Position numbers and translations under genes: made by a program. Below, piece after piece: positions 1-7,324 of a stretch of 64,000 nt of DNA (the first letter of the stretch is position 1; every line of letters begins with the position of its first letter). The stretch spans positions 186,001-250,000 of the forward strand of contig NZ_CP059675.1 in assembly GCF_014069575.1 (NCBI RefSeq). The letters are read 5' to 3'. The stretch is from Schaalia sp. JY-X169 (GTDB lineage Bacteria; Actinomycetota; Actinomycetes; Actinomycetales; Actinomycetaceae). The notes under the pieces were generated by a model. It ran no database searches and was not told the origin of the DNA. It saw only the letters and a list, made by a program, of their open reading frames with translations.

Positions 1-1
1 G

Positions 2-451
2 CATGATGCCCTGAAGGAAATAGCCAAGCAACGCACCGAGCAGGCTGATGCCCGGGCACGAAAAGAGTTGTTTGAGGTCTTGGGGCTCACCGAGGGGCGC
101 CCGGTTCCCCCGGCCCTACGCAAGCAGGTCAAAGAACTGGAAGAAGATGAGACGCGTCGCGCCCGCCGCGCCCTCGCCGACGCCATTGACCGCGCGCTCA
201 CAGACTTGCTGGGTTTCTACAGGGATGTTCTGAACTTGCAGTTGGGGGCGGGAACAGGACTGGTCAACGTTGACATGGTCAGTCAGATTGAAGATGTTGC
301 TGCATCCAGCACGGCTGAAACGACCATGGAGCGGGTGGGTGCTATCGAGTTGGCAAGGTCCCGCAACCAGAGCACGGCCGCACCGCTTTTGCTTTTGGAA
401 GCCATGGTTATCACGCTTGCGAACCCCGTAGAGACCAGGCCTGAAGTGTGA
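2..451 (+). CDS. holB: DNA polymerase III subunit delta' (C-terminal part, partial)
   Basis: This is the C-terminal ~149 codons of a gene that begins before the window; frame 2 is open from the first base. The basic/acidic helical stretch (LPPALR-like PVPPALRKQVKELEEDE, then a run of Arg/Ala) and the 'LLGFYRDVLNLQLG' segment match the C-terminal domain of actinobacterial clamp-loader delta' proteins. These help load the sliding clamp during chromosome replication. It is followed within about 55 bp by a secreted tripeptidyl aminopeptidase, an arrangement common next to holB in actinobacteria. The ATP-binding-like N-terminal domain is outside the window, so the call rests on the C-terminal domain and its context. 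Confidence 0.68.
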   Translation, partial: HDALKEIAKQRTEQADARARKELFEVLGLTEGRPVPPALRKQVKELEEDETRRARRALADAIDRALTDLLGFYRDVLNLQLGAGTGLVNVDMVSQIEDVAASSTAETTMERVGAIELARSRNQSTAAPLLLLEAMVITLANPVETRPEV

Positions 452-505
452 GGGTTGTCTTGGCAATCGAGGGCGCGGCAGCGCCAATACACCTGCGACG
501 ATTGG

Positions 506-2146
506 ATGATGTTGGACTCTGACCCTACTTCCCGTTCCCGGCCACTAACCCAAAGATCGGGTCTGCGCCTCTTGGCTTCAGCCTCGGCATTTGCACTGCT
601 ACTCGCGGGGTGTGCGTCGCCGACTCCGACCGCAAATCGGGGTGAGCAGATGGTGGATCCAGAGCCGTTGACCAGTCAGGCGCCCGCAGGATTTGAGTCA
701 TACTATGGCCAGACGATTGACTGGAGTGAGTGCGAGGCCGGACAGGTCACCCCCGCATTGATGGCGGCACCTGAGGACTTGGACTATTACCAGTGTGGAA
801 CGCTTGATGCGCCGATGAACTGGGATGATCCGGACAGTGAACCCATTGAGTTGGCAGTGGCGCGCTACCTCGGCGCCCCGGAAGATGGGGAGCGTCCCCC
901 ACTGTTTTACAACCTGGGAGGTCCCGGTGGTGGAGCCGTGGAATCCCTCAGCGCAGTTGTCGCCAACATCGTCACCGATCAGGTTGCTCAGGCCTACAAC
1001 ATTGTTGCCCTCGACCCCCGCGGAGTGGGGGCGTCCTCGCCCATCTGGTGCATGACTGATGAGGAAAGGGACGCGGATAACGCGCGCGACGTCGATGTTG
1101 CGGACATGAGTCTTGATGAGCGGGTCGCGTGGAATGACGCTGAAATCGCAACGATTGGCAACCAGTGTTTGGAACGCAACGGAGAGATTCTCGGCTTCGT
1201 TGACTCTGACTCAGCAGCCCGGGACTTCGATATGACGCGGGCGGTACTGGGCGCTGAGACCATGGACTACCTGGGCTTCTCATACGGGACCTTGCTTGGC
1301 GCAATCTACGCGGACCTATTCCCGGACCATGTTGGCAGGTTCGTCCTTGATGGCGTCCTCGACCCCGCAATGAACCTCAATGAGGTGTCAGCAGCGCAGA
1401 TAGCAGGCATGGAAGCGTCTCTTTACAACTGGATCGAAACCTGCGTTACAGGGAAGAACTGCCCGCTCGGCAGCACGCTTGAAGAAGGCAAAGAAACCAT
1501 GGTGAAGTTCTTCGAGGACGTTGCCGCGTCACCACTTCCAACTGCCGATCCGCAGCGCCCTCTCACAGAAGGGCTGGCCAGCACCGCCGTCATTGGGACA
1601 CTGTATTCCACGGACAGCTACCAGCTACTCACGCAGGCAATGGCCCAGGCACTGGAGGGTGACGGGTCAATGCTGTTGTTCCTAGCTGACTACTTCAACG
1701 ACCGTGGTGAAGACGGGGTGTTCATGTCAAATCAGTCGGATGCCTTCCTGGCCGTCAATATGCTGGACTATGAGCCTGTCGGAACCCCGGAGCAGTGGGA
1801 GGCAGAAGCCCAGCAGATCGCGGCGGCTAACCCCATCCTTGGCGCAGACTATGGGTTTGCTTCCGCTGGGATCTCCCAGTGGCCCGTAGAGTCACGCGCG
1901 CCACGACGGTCGATCCAAGCACAGGACGCACCGGAAATGCTGCTGATTGGCACCACCCACGATCCGGCAACACCGTTCGTGATGGCGGAGAACCTCCACA
2001 AGGAAATCCCCAACACCACGCTTCTGACAGTCGAGGGATGGAATCATACTGCTTACAGCGCTAGCGCGTCCTCGTGCGTCATAGGTGCAGTTGACCGCTT
2101 CCTGCTTAACGGGGAGTTGCCAAAGGACGGGACAGTCTGCGACTAG
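506..2146 (+). CDS. Lipoprotein alpha/beta-hydrolase, tripeptidyl aminopeptidase type (S33/TAP)
   Basis: Predicted exported serine peptidase that trims tripeptides from the N-terminus of peptides outside the cell. From the Met at 506 it has a basic n-region, a hydrophobic stretch and a lipobox LLAGC with Cys36, so it is probably lipid-anchored. An alpha/beta-hydrolase core follows: oxyanion-type GGPGGG near residue 140, nucleophile elbow GFSYG (Ser259), Asp486 in THDPATP and His514 in WNHTAY. The Asp and His lie in the C-terminal TAP-like domain typical of Streptomyces SlpD/E-type enzymes. An in-frame TTG at 455 gives a longer product, but its GGG lies directly against the start codon. The ATG at 506 (or 509) therefore fits better, although its own Shine-Dalgarno is weak. 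Substrate preference cannot be read from the sequence. Confidence 0.85.
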   Translation: MMLDSDPTSRSRPLTQRSGLRLLASASAFALLLAGCASPTPTANRGEQMVDPEPLTSQAPAGFESYYGQTIDWSECEAGQVTPALMAAPEDLDYYQCGTLDAPMNWDDPDSEPIELAVARYLGAPEDGERPPLFYNLGGPGGGAVESLSAVVANIVTDQVAQAYNIVALDPRGVGASSPIWCMTDEERDADNARDVDVADMSLDERVAWNDAEIATIGNQCLERNGEILGFVDSDSAARDFDMTRAVLGAETMDYLGFSYGTLLGAIYADLFPDHVGRFVLDGVLDPAMNLNEVSAAQIAGMEASLYNWIETCVTGKNCPLGSTLEEGKETMVKFFEDVAASPLPTADPQRPLTEGLASTAVIGTLYSTDSYQLLTQAMAQALEGDGSMLLFLADYFNDRGEDGVFMSNQSDAFLAVNMLDYEPVGTPEQWEAEAQQIAAANPILGADYGFASAGISQWPVESRAPRRSIQAQDAPEMLLIGTTHDPATPFVMAENLHKEIPNTTLLTVEGWNHTAYSASASSCVIGAVDRFLLNGELPKDGTVCD

Positions 2147-2162
2147 TCCGTAAAGGGAGAAC

Positions 2163-3110
2163 ATGATAGATATACCCTCTAAGATCGCAGCGGTTACGCC
2201 GCTGGATGGTTCCGTGGTCGTCGTTGGTTCTGCAAATGCGGACTTGACGGTGCGTGTGGCTGCAATGCCGCAGCCGGGGCAGACGATTCACGGTGGCCCA
2301 CTCACGACGCTTCCCGGTGGGAAATCAGCCAATCAGGCTGCTGCTGCGGCGCTTCTTGGTGCACCCACCGCTTTTGTCGGCGCTGTCGGCATGGATGACA
2401 ACGGGGATTTCCTCGCGGCATCCCTGGATGCCTGTGGTGTGGATACCGGCAACTTGCACCGCGTCAAGGTGGCGACATCCTGCGCGATAATCACCGTGGA
2501 CGCCCGCGCTGAGAACATGATTGTGGTTACCGAAGGTGCGAATAACCAGGTTGATGACGAGATCTTGGATGCGGCTCGCGATGCGTTGACTAGCGCGAAG
2601 GCAGTCGGCCTGGCACTGGAGATCCCCATTGAAACGGTCATCGCCGCCGCCCAGATGGCGCATGAGGCAGGGGCGGTCGTTGTTTTCAACCCTTCGCCGA
2701 TGCCAAGTTCGATTCCTCAGGAGCTTCTGGCGAATACGGACGTCCTCGTCATCAACGAGGGCGAGATGAGAGCAATGATTGGCGATATTGCGGGGGACTG
2801 GTACTTCGCAGAAGAACGTCTCAAGGCGCTTGGTGTGGGAAGTGCAGTCGTAACAGTCGGTCCTCGGGGAGCCGTGGTCTTGGATCGCGGGGCAACGCTG
2901 GTGCCAGTGGTTGAGGTGGAGGTGGTGGACACCACCGGATGCGGCGATTCCTTCACGGGCGCGCTGATGGCGGCCCTAGCGTCCGGGAGGGATCTCGTGG
3001 CGGCTGCAGAGTTCGCCTCGGTAGTCGCTTCGTATGCCTCGATGGGGTTCGGCGCGCAGGCTTCGTATGGCACGTTGGAACAGATACAGGCGGCATTCAT
3101 CAATGGTTAG
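2163..3110 (+). CDS. rbsK: Ribokinase, PfkB family
   Basis: Cytoplasmic sugar kinase that converts ribose to ribose-5-phosphate with ATP. It has 315 aa, normal length for the family. Visible motifs are the N-terminal GSANADL sugar-binding strand, the GGKSANQAAAAA PfkB signature 1 near residue 52, and signature 2 DTTGCGDSFTGAL, whose Asp262 is the catalytic base. A good Shine-Dalgarno (AAAGGGAGA) precedes the ATG. It lies 16 bp after the peptidase gene in the same direction and may share its transcript. No ribose transporter or RbsR repressor is nearby, so salvage of internally released ribose or nucleosides is possible. Another PfkB substrate cannot be fully excluded. Confidence 0.87.
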   Translation: MIDIPSKIAAVTPLDGSVVVVGSANADLTVRVAAMPQPGQTIHGGPLTTLPGGKSANQAAAAALLGAPTAFVGAVGMDDNGDFLAASLDACGVDTGNLHRVKVATSCAIITVDARAENMIVVTEGANNQVDDEILDAARDALTSAKAVGLALEIPIETVIAAAQMAHEAGAVVVFNPSPMPSSIPQELLANTDVLVINEGEMRAMIGDIAGDWYFAEERLKALGVGSAVVTVGPRGAVVLDRGATLVPVVEVEVVDTTGCGDSFTGALMAALASGRDLVAAAEFASVVASYASMGFGAQASYGTLEQIQAAFING

Positions 3111-3187
3111 GTTCGTGGGTGACCAGCTGGTTTTGTGGACTGTGCCCCAAGACGGCCTAGTGGTGCGGACGTGGGGTCTGGTTTAGA

Positions 3188-3193
3188 TATACT
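3188..3193 (+). promoter_or_regulatory. Probable -10 element for tRNA-Thr
   Basis: TATACT, one base off the consensus TATAAT, lies 75 bp upstream of the tRNA gene in an otherwise empty 157-bp gap. A convincing -35 is not visible. It is the only good sigma-70-type hexamer in the gap. Confidence 0.4.
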
Positions 3194-3267
3194 GATCCGC
3201 GGATCTCAAAGCCTGAAGCCACAAGCCGAAGGCGTCAGAGATCTCTCGGGGCCACCGCCCCGGGAAC

Positions 3268-3343
3268 GCCGCCTTAGCTCAGTCGGTAGAGCGTCTCACT
3301 CGTAATGAGAAGGTCAAGGGTTCGATTCCCTTAGGCGGCTCCA
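3268..3343 (+). tRNA. tRNA-Thr (anticodon CGT)
   Basis: A 76-nt cloverleaf including an encoded CCA end. The acceptor arms GCCGCCT and AGGCGGC pair perfectly. The D arm has AGCTCAGTCGGTAGAGC, the anticodon arm is TCTCA-CTCGTAA-TGAGA with CGT at 3301-3303, and the T arm contains GGTTCGATTCC. It decodes ACG threonine codons. It stands alone between ribokinase and the small membrane protein. Confidence 0.97.
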
Positions 3344-3681
3344 AGAATGGTGACCGGGACTTAGCGAGCCGGATAGGCTTGCATAACGGTGTGATTTCAG
3401 GTCTTACTGAGCCTAGTCGGCTCCCTGTCAGACTGCAGGGTGTCAGCATTTGACCGCGGGGTATCAACCTAGATCCAACATACGTGTTTTACGAACCTGT
3501 GGCCTGCCAACCAGACGCATTGTGTCTGGCACGCACAATCCGCAATTCAAACTTTCGGTTGATGTGCAAGCGGGAGGCGGTTGCAAGAGTTGAGTCGTGG
3601 GGGCGAGCCAAACTTCGCGGCTCAAGAACCTCACGCAGACGCCTCAGGCCTTGAACCGCCACGCAAACCGAAAGGACTTCC
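3344..3681. other. Intergenic region with one operator-like repeat
   Basis: 338 bp between tRNA-Thr and the 3682 gene. Apart from the inverted repeat at 3547-3562 and the Shine-Dalgarno just before 3682, I see no coding potential, RNA gene or terminator here. Confidence 0.6.
3547..3562. promoter_or_regulatory. Putative operator, copy 1 (TCAAAC-TTTC-GGTTGA)
   Basis: An inverted repeat with 6-bp arms (5 of 6 paired) and a 4-bp centre, 119 bp upstream of the small membrane protein gene. A second copy with perfect arms lies at 5989-6004. The shared identity extends to the right (GGTTGATGTGC). Repetition of this element in front of two membrane-protein genes flanking a two-component system suggests it is the response-regulator binding site. 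Confidence 0.5.
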
Positions 3682-4074
3682 ATGTTCATCCTGTCAATCG
3701 TTCTCATCACCGTGGCCCTGGTCTTCTACACCATTGGGGTGTGGAGCGAGCGGATCCAGGGGGAGCTGAAATGGTGGCAGGTTGGAGCCTTTGCGCTTGG
3801 TTTCGCAGCTGACACCAGCGGCACGCTTCTGATGTCCGCTATCGCCAAGAGCGATGGTCCAAGCGGCCTTGAGGGAAGCCCAATCCTGGCGCAACTGATG
3901 GCTGTGTCCGGCGTGGTCGCCCTCGTCCTAATGGGCCTTCATCTCGCCTGGGCTGTTGTGGTGATGATCCGCAACAGGCCTGCCGAAAAGAAGAGTTTCC
4001 ACAAGTTCAGCCTGGTTGTCTGGACGATTTGGCTGGTCCCATACTTCACGGGAGCCATTGCCGCGATGGCATAG
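3682..4074 (+). CDS. Small four-helix membrane protein, HsmA/TIGR03987-like
   Basis: A 130-aa integral membrane protein with about four transmembrane helices (residues ~2-22, 33-55, 68-93 and 108-128). Length and pattern (WSERIQGELKWW, DTSGTLLM, HLAWAVVVM, FHKFSLVVW) resemble the HsmA/TIGR03987 family of small membrane proteins of unsettled function. Conserved-looking His residues in the third helix and in the loop before the fourth could hold a cofactor, but that is inference. A clear Shine-Dalgarno (AAAGGA) sits before ATG 3682. It stands 90 bp before the histidine kinase, with the inverted repeat upstream, so I expect it to be a target or sensing partner of that system. Confidence 0.6.
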   Translation: MFILSIVLITVALVFYTIGVWSERIQGELKWWQVGAFALGFAADTSGTLLMSAIAKSDGPSGLEGSPILAQLMAVSGVVALVLMGLHLAWAVVVMIRNRPAEKKSFHKFSLVVWTIWLVPYFTGAIAAMA

Positions 4075-4163
4075 TGACACAGTCGCGTAGCATGAAGGCT
4101 CACGCGGCGGAAGGGCCGTCGTGGCGGCAACCGGAGGACCAGCATCGAGGCGGGAGGAACGGA

Positions 4164-5354
4164 ATGACTGTCGTTCCCAGGGCTCTAAGGTGGGCCGTCA
4201 CCGCCCTGATGGTGCTACTGGTTGGCGTTGCGGTCGCTGGATCAGCTGCGGTAAACCAAGTGATCATCGGGGCAACACTCGGGGCCATCTTTCTTACCAT
4301 CTACCTGGGCGGCGCCGTCTATGCGGTCAATGTGCACGGATCCGCAGGCGTTCCGGTTGGGCAGCGCCGCGACCACCGGGCTGCCATCGCGTGGGTGTTG
4401 GCCCTCACTCTGCTCTGGGTAGGTCTACTGATCGTCAGCGACAGTGCAATGTGGCTGGCGTTTCCCCTCATCCTTCTCCAAGTTGGGGTGCTGGTTGCCG
4501 CGTGGGGTGCGGTGGTTGCCGTGTGCACCATGGTCCTTACGACAGCCGTGTCCGTGTCTCGACTCTCTCCCGGGGACTCCTTCGTCGGCCCAGTCTTAGG
4601 GCCGATGCTCGGTGGCCTAATCGCCATTGTTTTCATGTGGGGCATCATGACGATTACCAGGGAGTCTCACGCTCGCAAGCAGGCGCTTGAGGAACTCCAG
4701 AAGACGCGTGTTGAACTTGCACATGCTGAGGAAGATCGCGTCCTCGTTCGCGAACGTCACCGCTTGGCCGGCGAACTACACGACACGGTGTCACAGGGGC
4801 TGTCTGCAACAGCCATGCTGCTTCGCGCTGCTCAGAGTTCCCCGGATCCCAACGTCTGCGACGCGCTGGTGGCACAGGCGTTGGCGGCCACCGAAGCGAA
4901 CCTCACTGAGGCTCGTCGCATCACGACTGCGTTGACACCCGCGGAGCTCTCTTCTGCGCGGCTCCCTCTCGCACTGCGCGCCTTGGTGGAGCAACCCATT
5001 GACGACGATCTCGAAGTTGACGTACAGATTGGCGCAGGCAGGTTCGATCTTCCCCTCATGCAAGAAGCCGCCCTCCTGCGTGTCGCCCAATCAGCGCTGT
5101 GGAACGTGCGGGAGCACGCTGGAGCAAACCACGTTGTGATTCGCTTGGAAGAGAGTCCCGAAGTCATCACGCTCGAGGTGGCAGATGACGGACACGGGTT
5201 CCTCAACGAACAGTCGGCAGAGGTGGGTCGCGGACTTGGAATTCCGACCATGACTGCCCGGGTCGAAGCGGTCGGGGGTCGCCTCATCGCTACCAGTTCA
5301 GGAGAAGGAACCACAGTGACAGCGCGGATCCCAAAGGATGAGGTTTCCCAATGA
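4164..5354 (+). CDS. Sensor histidine kinase, NarL/DesK type (HisKA_3)
   Basis: Membrane sensor kinase of 396 aa. The first ~185 residues form about six hydrophobic helices with very short loops, so the signal is probably sensed within or at the membrane. A short coiled coil follows (HARKQALEELQKTRVELAHAEEDR), then the HisKA_3 dimerisation/phosphoacceptor box RHRLAGELHDTVSQG with His206. The HATPase_c domain is at the C-terminus (ADDGHGF, GRGLGIPTM, GEGTTV). ATG 4164 has an excellent Shine-Dalgarno (GGGAGGA) and places the helices correctly; upstream in-frame codons reach into the preceding gene and are rejected. It overlaps the response regulator by ATGA. Heme-sensing kinases of corynebacteria (HrrS/ChrS) have this same design, but nothing here proves heme as the signal. 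Confidence 0.88.
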   Translation: MTVVPRALRWAVTALMVLLVGVAVAGSAAVNQVIIGATLGAIFLTIYLGGAVYAVNVHGSAGVPVGQRRDHRAAIAWVLALTLLWVGLLIVSDSAMWLAFPLILLQVGVLVAAWGAVVAVCTMVLTTAVSVSRLSPGDSFVGPVLGPMLGGLIAIVFMWGIMTITRESHARKQALEELQKTRVELAHAEEDRVLVRERHRLAGELHDTVSQGLSATAMLLRAAQSSPDPNVCDALVAQALAATEANLTEARRITTALTPAELSSARLPLALRALVEQPIDDDLEVDVQIGAGRFDLPLMQEAALLRVAQSALWNVREHAGANHVVIRLEESPEVITLEVADDGHGFLNEQSAEVGRGLGIPTMTARVEAVGGRLIATSSGEGTTVTARIPKDEVSQ

Positions 5355-5986
5355 AAGTAGTGATTGTTGACGATCACCCTGTGATGAGGGCGGGGCTGCG
5401 CGCAGTCTTGGGGACCTCGGGAGACATTGAAGTGGTCCGCGAGTTCGAGCGCCCCGAGGACGTCATTCCCTGGGTTCAAGCACACGAAGTCGACCTCGTC
5501 CTCATGGACCTGCGGTTTGGGAGAGCCACGCACGAATCAAAGGTCATGGACGGGACGGACGGCGTCCGGGCGATACGCCAGAACGACGGACCGCCGGTGC
5601 TGATCGTCACCACATACGGTTCGGACCCGGAGGTCCTGGGCGCTCTGGCAGCAGGGGCGGTTGGCTACGTGCTCAAGGACTCGAGTACAGATGAGCTGCT
5701 CACTGCCATCCGTGCTGGTGTCCATGGTGATCGTTTCCTTGGGACAGGGGTACGAGGGCGGATGGACAGCCATGATTCTGCGGGTTCCCTTGCCTTGACC
5801 TCCAGGGAACTCGACGTGCTGCGCCAAGTCGCCCTCGGTCAAACAAACGCAGAGATTGCCGAGGCCCTCTTTGTTTCTGAGGCCACGGTGAAGACACACT
5901 TGAACCGCACATTCGACAAATTAGGTGTGCGGTCGAGGACGGCTGCGGTTGCTCGGGCACGCACCGAAGGCATTCTGGAGGAGTGA
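5351..5986 (+). CDS. Response regulator, LuxR/NarL family
   Basis: A 211-aa transcription factor partnered with the preceding kinase (4-bp overlap). The receiver domain has the acidic pair DDHP at the N-terminus, phospho-acceptor Asp53 in LVLMDLRFG, and a Thr/Lys pair (VTTYG, LKDSS). An eight-to-ten-residue insertion after the phosphorylated Asp (RATHESKVMDG) is typical of the DesR/HrrA branch. The C-terminal LuxR helix-turn-helix is at ~145-205 (LTSRELDVL, NAEIAEALFVSEATVKTHL). The perfect inverted repeat at 5989-6004 starts 3 bp after its stop, and a second copy lies upstream of the 3682 gene; both are the natural candidates for its DNA site. Confidence 0.92.
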   Translation: MKVVIVDDHPVMRAGLRAVLGTSGDIEVVREFERPEDVIPWVQAHEVDLVLMDLRFGRATHESKVMDGTDGVRAIRQNDGPPVLIVTTYGSDPEVLGALAAGAVGYVLKDSSTDELLTAIRAGVHGDRFLGTGVRGRMDSHDSAGSLALTSRELDVLRQVALGQTNAEIAEALFVSEATVKTHLNRTFDKLGVRSRTAAVARARTEGILEE

Positions 5987-5988
5987 GT

Positions 5989-6004
5989 TCAACCTTTCGG
6001 TTGA
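5989..6004. promoter_or_regulatory. Putative operator, copy 2 (TCAACC-TTTC-GGTTGA)
   Basis: A perfect inverted repeat with 6-bp arms and a 4-bp spacer, immediately after the response-regulator stop and 67 bp before the DUF2871-like gene. It shares TTCAAMCTTTCGGTTGATGTGC-type flanks with copy 1. A Rho-independent terminator is unlikely because the stem is short and no T-run follows. Confidence 0.55.
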
Positions 6005-6071
6005 TGTGCCACGCAGAGGATCGCGAGACGATCTGAGTAGAAGTTATGCACTGAGTAAAAAGGAGAAACAA

Positions 6072-6506
6072 ATGCGAGCAACAGCGACACGACTATCTTT
6101 CTGGGCCGCCTCGGTTTACCTGGCGCTAGGCCTACTGTCAGGTCTGTTTACCCGCGAGTTCACGAGGGGTGGGGAGTTTGAGAGCTTCTCCTCCACACAA
6201 CTCGGCACCACCCACACCCACATGCTGGTGCTGGGCTTCATCATGATGCTGATTGTCCTGCTGCTTGACCGAACCCTTGGATTGACCTCGAAGCTGTTTG
6301 TGTGGTTCTTCTGGATCTACAACCTGGGTGTAATGGTGACTTGGGGTGCCATGATGACACGTGGCATCTCAACCGTTCAGGGTGGCGACCTCGGTGCCGC
6401 CCTGTCAGGCATCGCCGGCCTGGGGCACATCCTGCTTTCCATCGCCCTCGTCATGCTGATGGTGTTGGTGGGCAAGCGAATCACTGCTTCAGACAAGGCG
6501 GCGTAG
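6072..6506 (+). CDS. DUF2871-like four-helix membrane protein
   Basis: A 144-aa integral membrane protein with four predicted helices (~6-26, 45-68, 74-97 and 110-135). The GTTHTHMLVLGF motif in the second helix resembles heme-ligating histidines of terminal-oxidase-like membrane proteins and is characteristic of the DUF2871 family, whose function is unknown. Start ATG 6072 has a strong Shine-Dalgarno (AAAGGAGAAA). The operator-like repeat at 5989-6004 lies in its leader, so it is probably controlled by the adjacent two-component system together with the 3682 gene. Heme or redox handling at the membrane is a reasonable but unproven role. Confidence 0.65.
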   Translation: MRATATRLSFWAASVYLALGLLSGLFTREFTRGGEFESFSSTQLGTTHTHMLVLGFIMMLIVLLLDRTLGLTSKLFVWFFWIYNLGVMVTWGAMMTRGISTVQGGDLGAALSGIAGLGHILLSIALVMLMVLVGKRITASDKAA

Positions 6507-6618
6507 TTCTCTCTGCACGCCGTGTCACATTAGGGAAAGAGGGACTCACACAGCAGCTATCATTGCCGCAGGTGAAGTGAATTTGCTTCCCGGGTTTGCA
6601 ACAGATTGAAGGATCCCC

Positions 6619-7260
6619 ATGGCATTCAAGTTCTCTCCCGAGACGAAGCGCAGTGTCTTGATCGTCGTTGCAGCGGGCCTAATCATCGCACTCGCGTCTG
6701 GAACCTGGGCCATGTTCGGGCAGATCTTCGGAGACAAGGACGCTTCTTCCACCACTGCCAGCGAGGTGGGACTTGCGACACCGGAGGGACCTGTCCCAGC
6801 GGAAGTCACAGAATGGTTCATGGATGACCTCGGTAATCTTGGCCAACCGTTCCCGGAGGGGGCAGGAACCCCGGAGGTTCCTGATCTCCTGCCGCAGGTG
6901 AAGGGGTCGAAGTTCATCAGCGGTGACAAGACGTCCATCACGATCGAGATCCCGGAAAACTATGTTGACCCAGAGGCCGAGGACGGTGTGATGACGTACG
7001 CGGTCTACCGCCGTGGTGACATTTCGGTTCTGGAGGCACTGTTGTGGCGCTGTGATTGGGCGGAGGCGTACATTGATGCTGAGACCGCTGACGACGCCGC
7101 GGGCGCCGCTACAGCTCGCGGGCACATCGAAGGGTTCTCAGAGCTACAGGCAGTCCAGGGACTGCCTGTTGCCAGGCAGAACGAGGAGGAGATGGCTCCC
7201 GTCCTCGACGGAGACACGGACTCCGCTCGCGGGTGGCTGAAGGAGAAGTGCGGCAGATAG
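6619..7260 (+). CDS. Membrane-anchored hypothetical protein
   Basis: A 213-aa protein that I do not recognise. It has a short basic N-terminus, one hydrophobic helix (~13-35) and then an acidic, Pro-rich stretch predicted to be outside the membrane. The middle (TSITIEIPENYVDPEAEDGVM) and the WRCDWAEAYIDA segment look like a folded domain; Cys residues in WRCDW and near the C-terminus (EKCGR) could form a disulphide. Start ATG 6619 follows a GAAGGA Shine-Dalgarno. It comes 112 bp after the DUF2871-like gene in the same direction and could be in the same regulon, but no operator copy is seen directly before it. Confidence 0.6.
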   Translation: MAFKFSPETKRSVLIVVAAGLIIALASGTWAMFGQIFGDKDASSTTASEVGLATPEGPVPAEVTEWFMDDLGNLGQPFPEGAGTPEVPDLLPQVKGSKFISGDKTSITIEIPENYVDPEAEDGVMTYAVYRRGDISVLEALLWRCDWAEAYIDAETADDAAGAATARGHIEGFSELQAVQGLPVARQNEEEMAPVLDGDTDSARGWLKEKCGR

Positions 7261-7324
7261 CAAACTGCCTCCGCCTGGTTGCGCCGAGTTCGATCGGTAC
7301 TTCCAGAGGGAGGCAGCTGACTGT

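Noticed and set aside
5989-6004. Terminator of the response-regulator gene
   Set aside because: A 6-bp stem without a T-run, and the same motif occurs upstream of another gene, so an operator is favoured.
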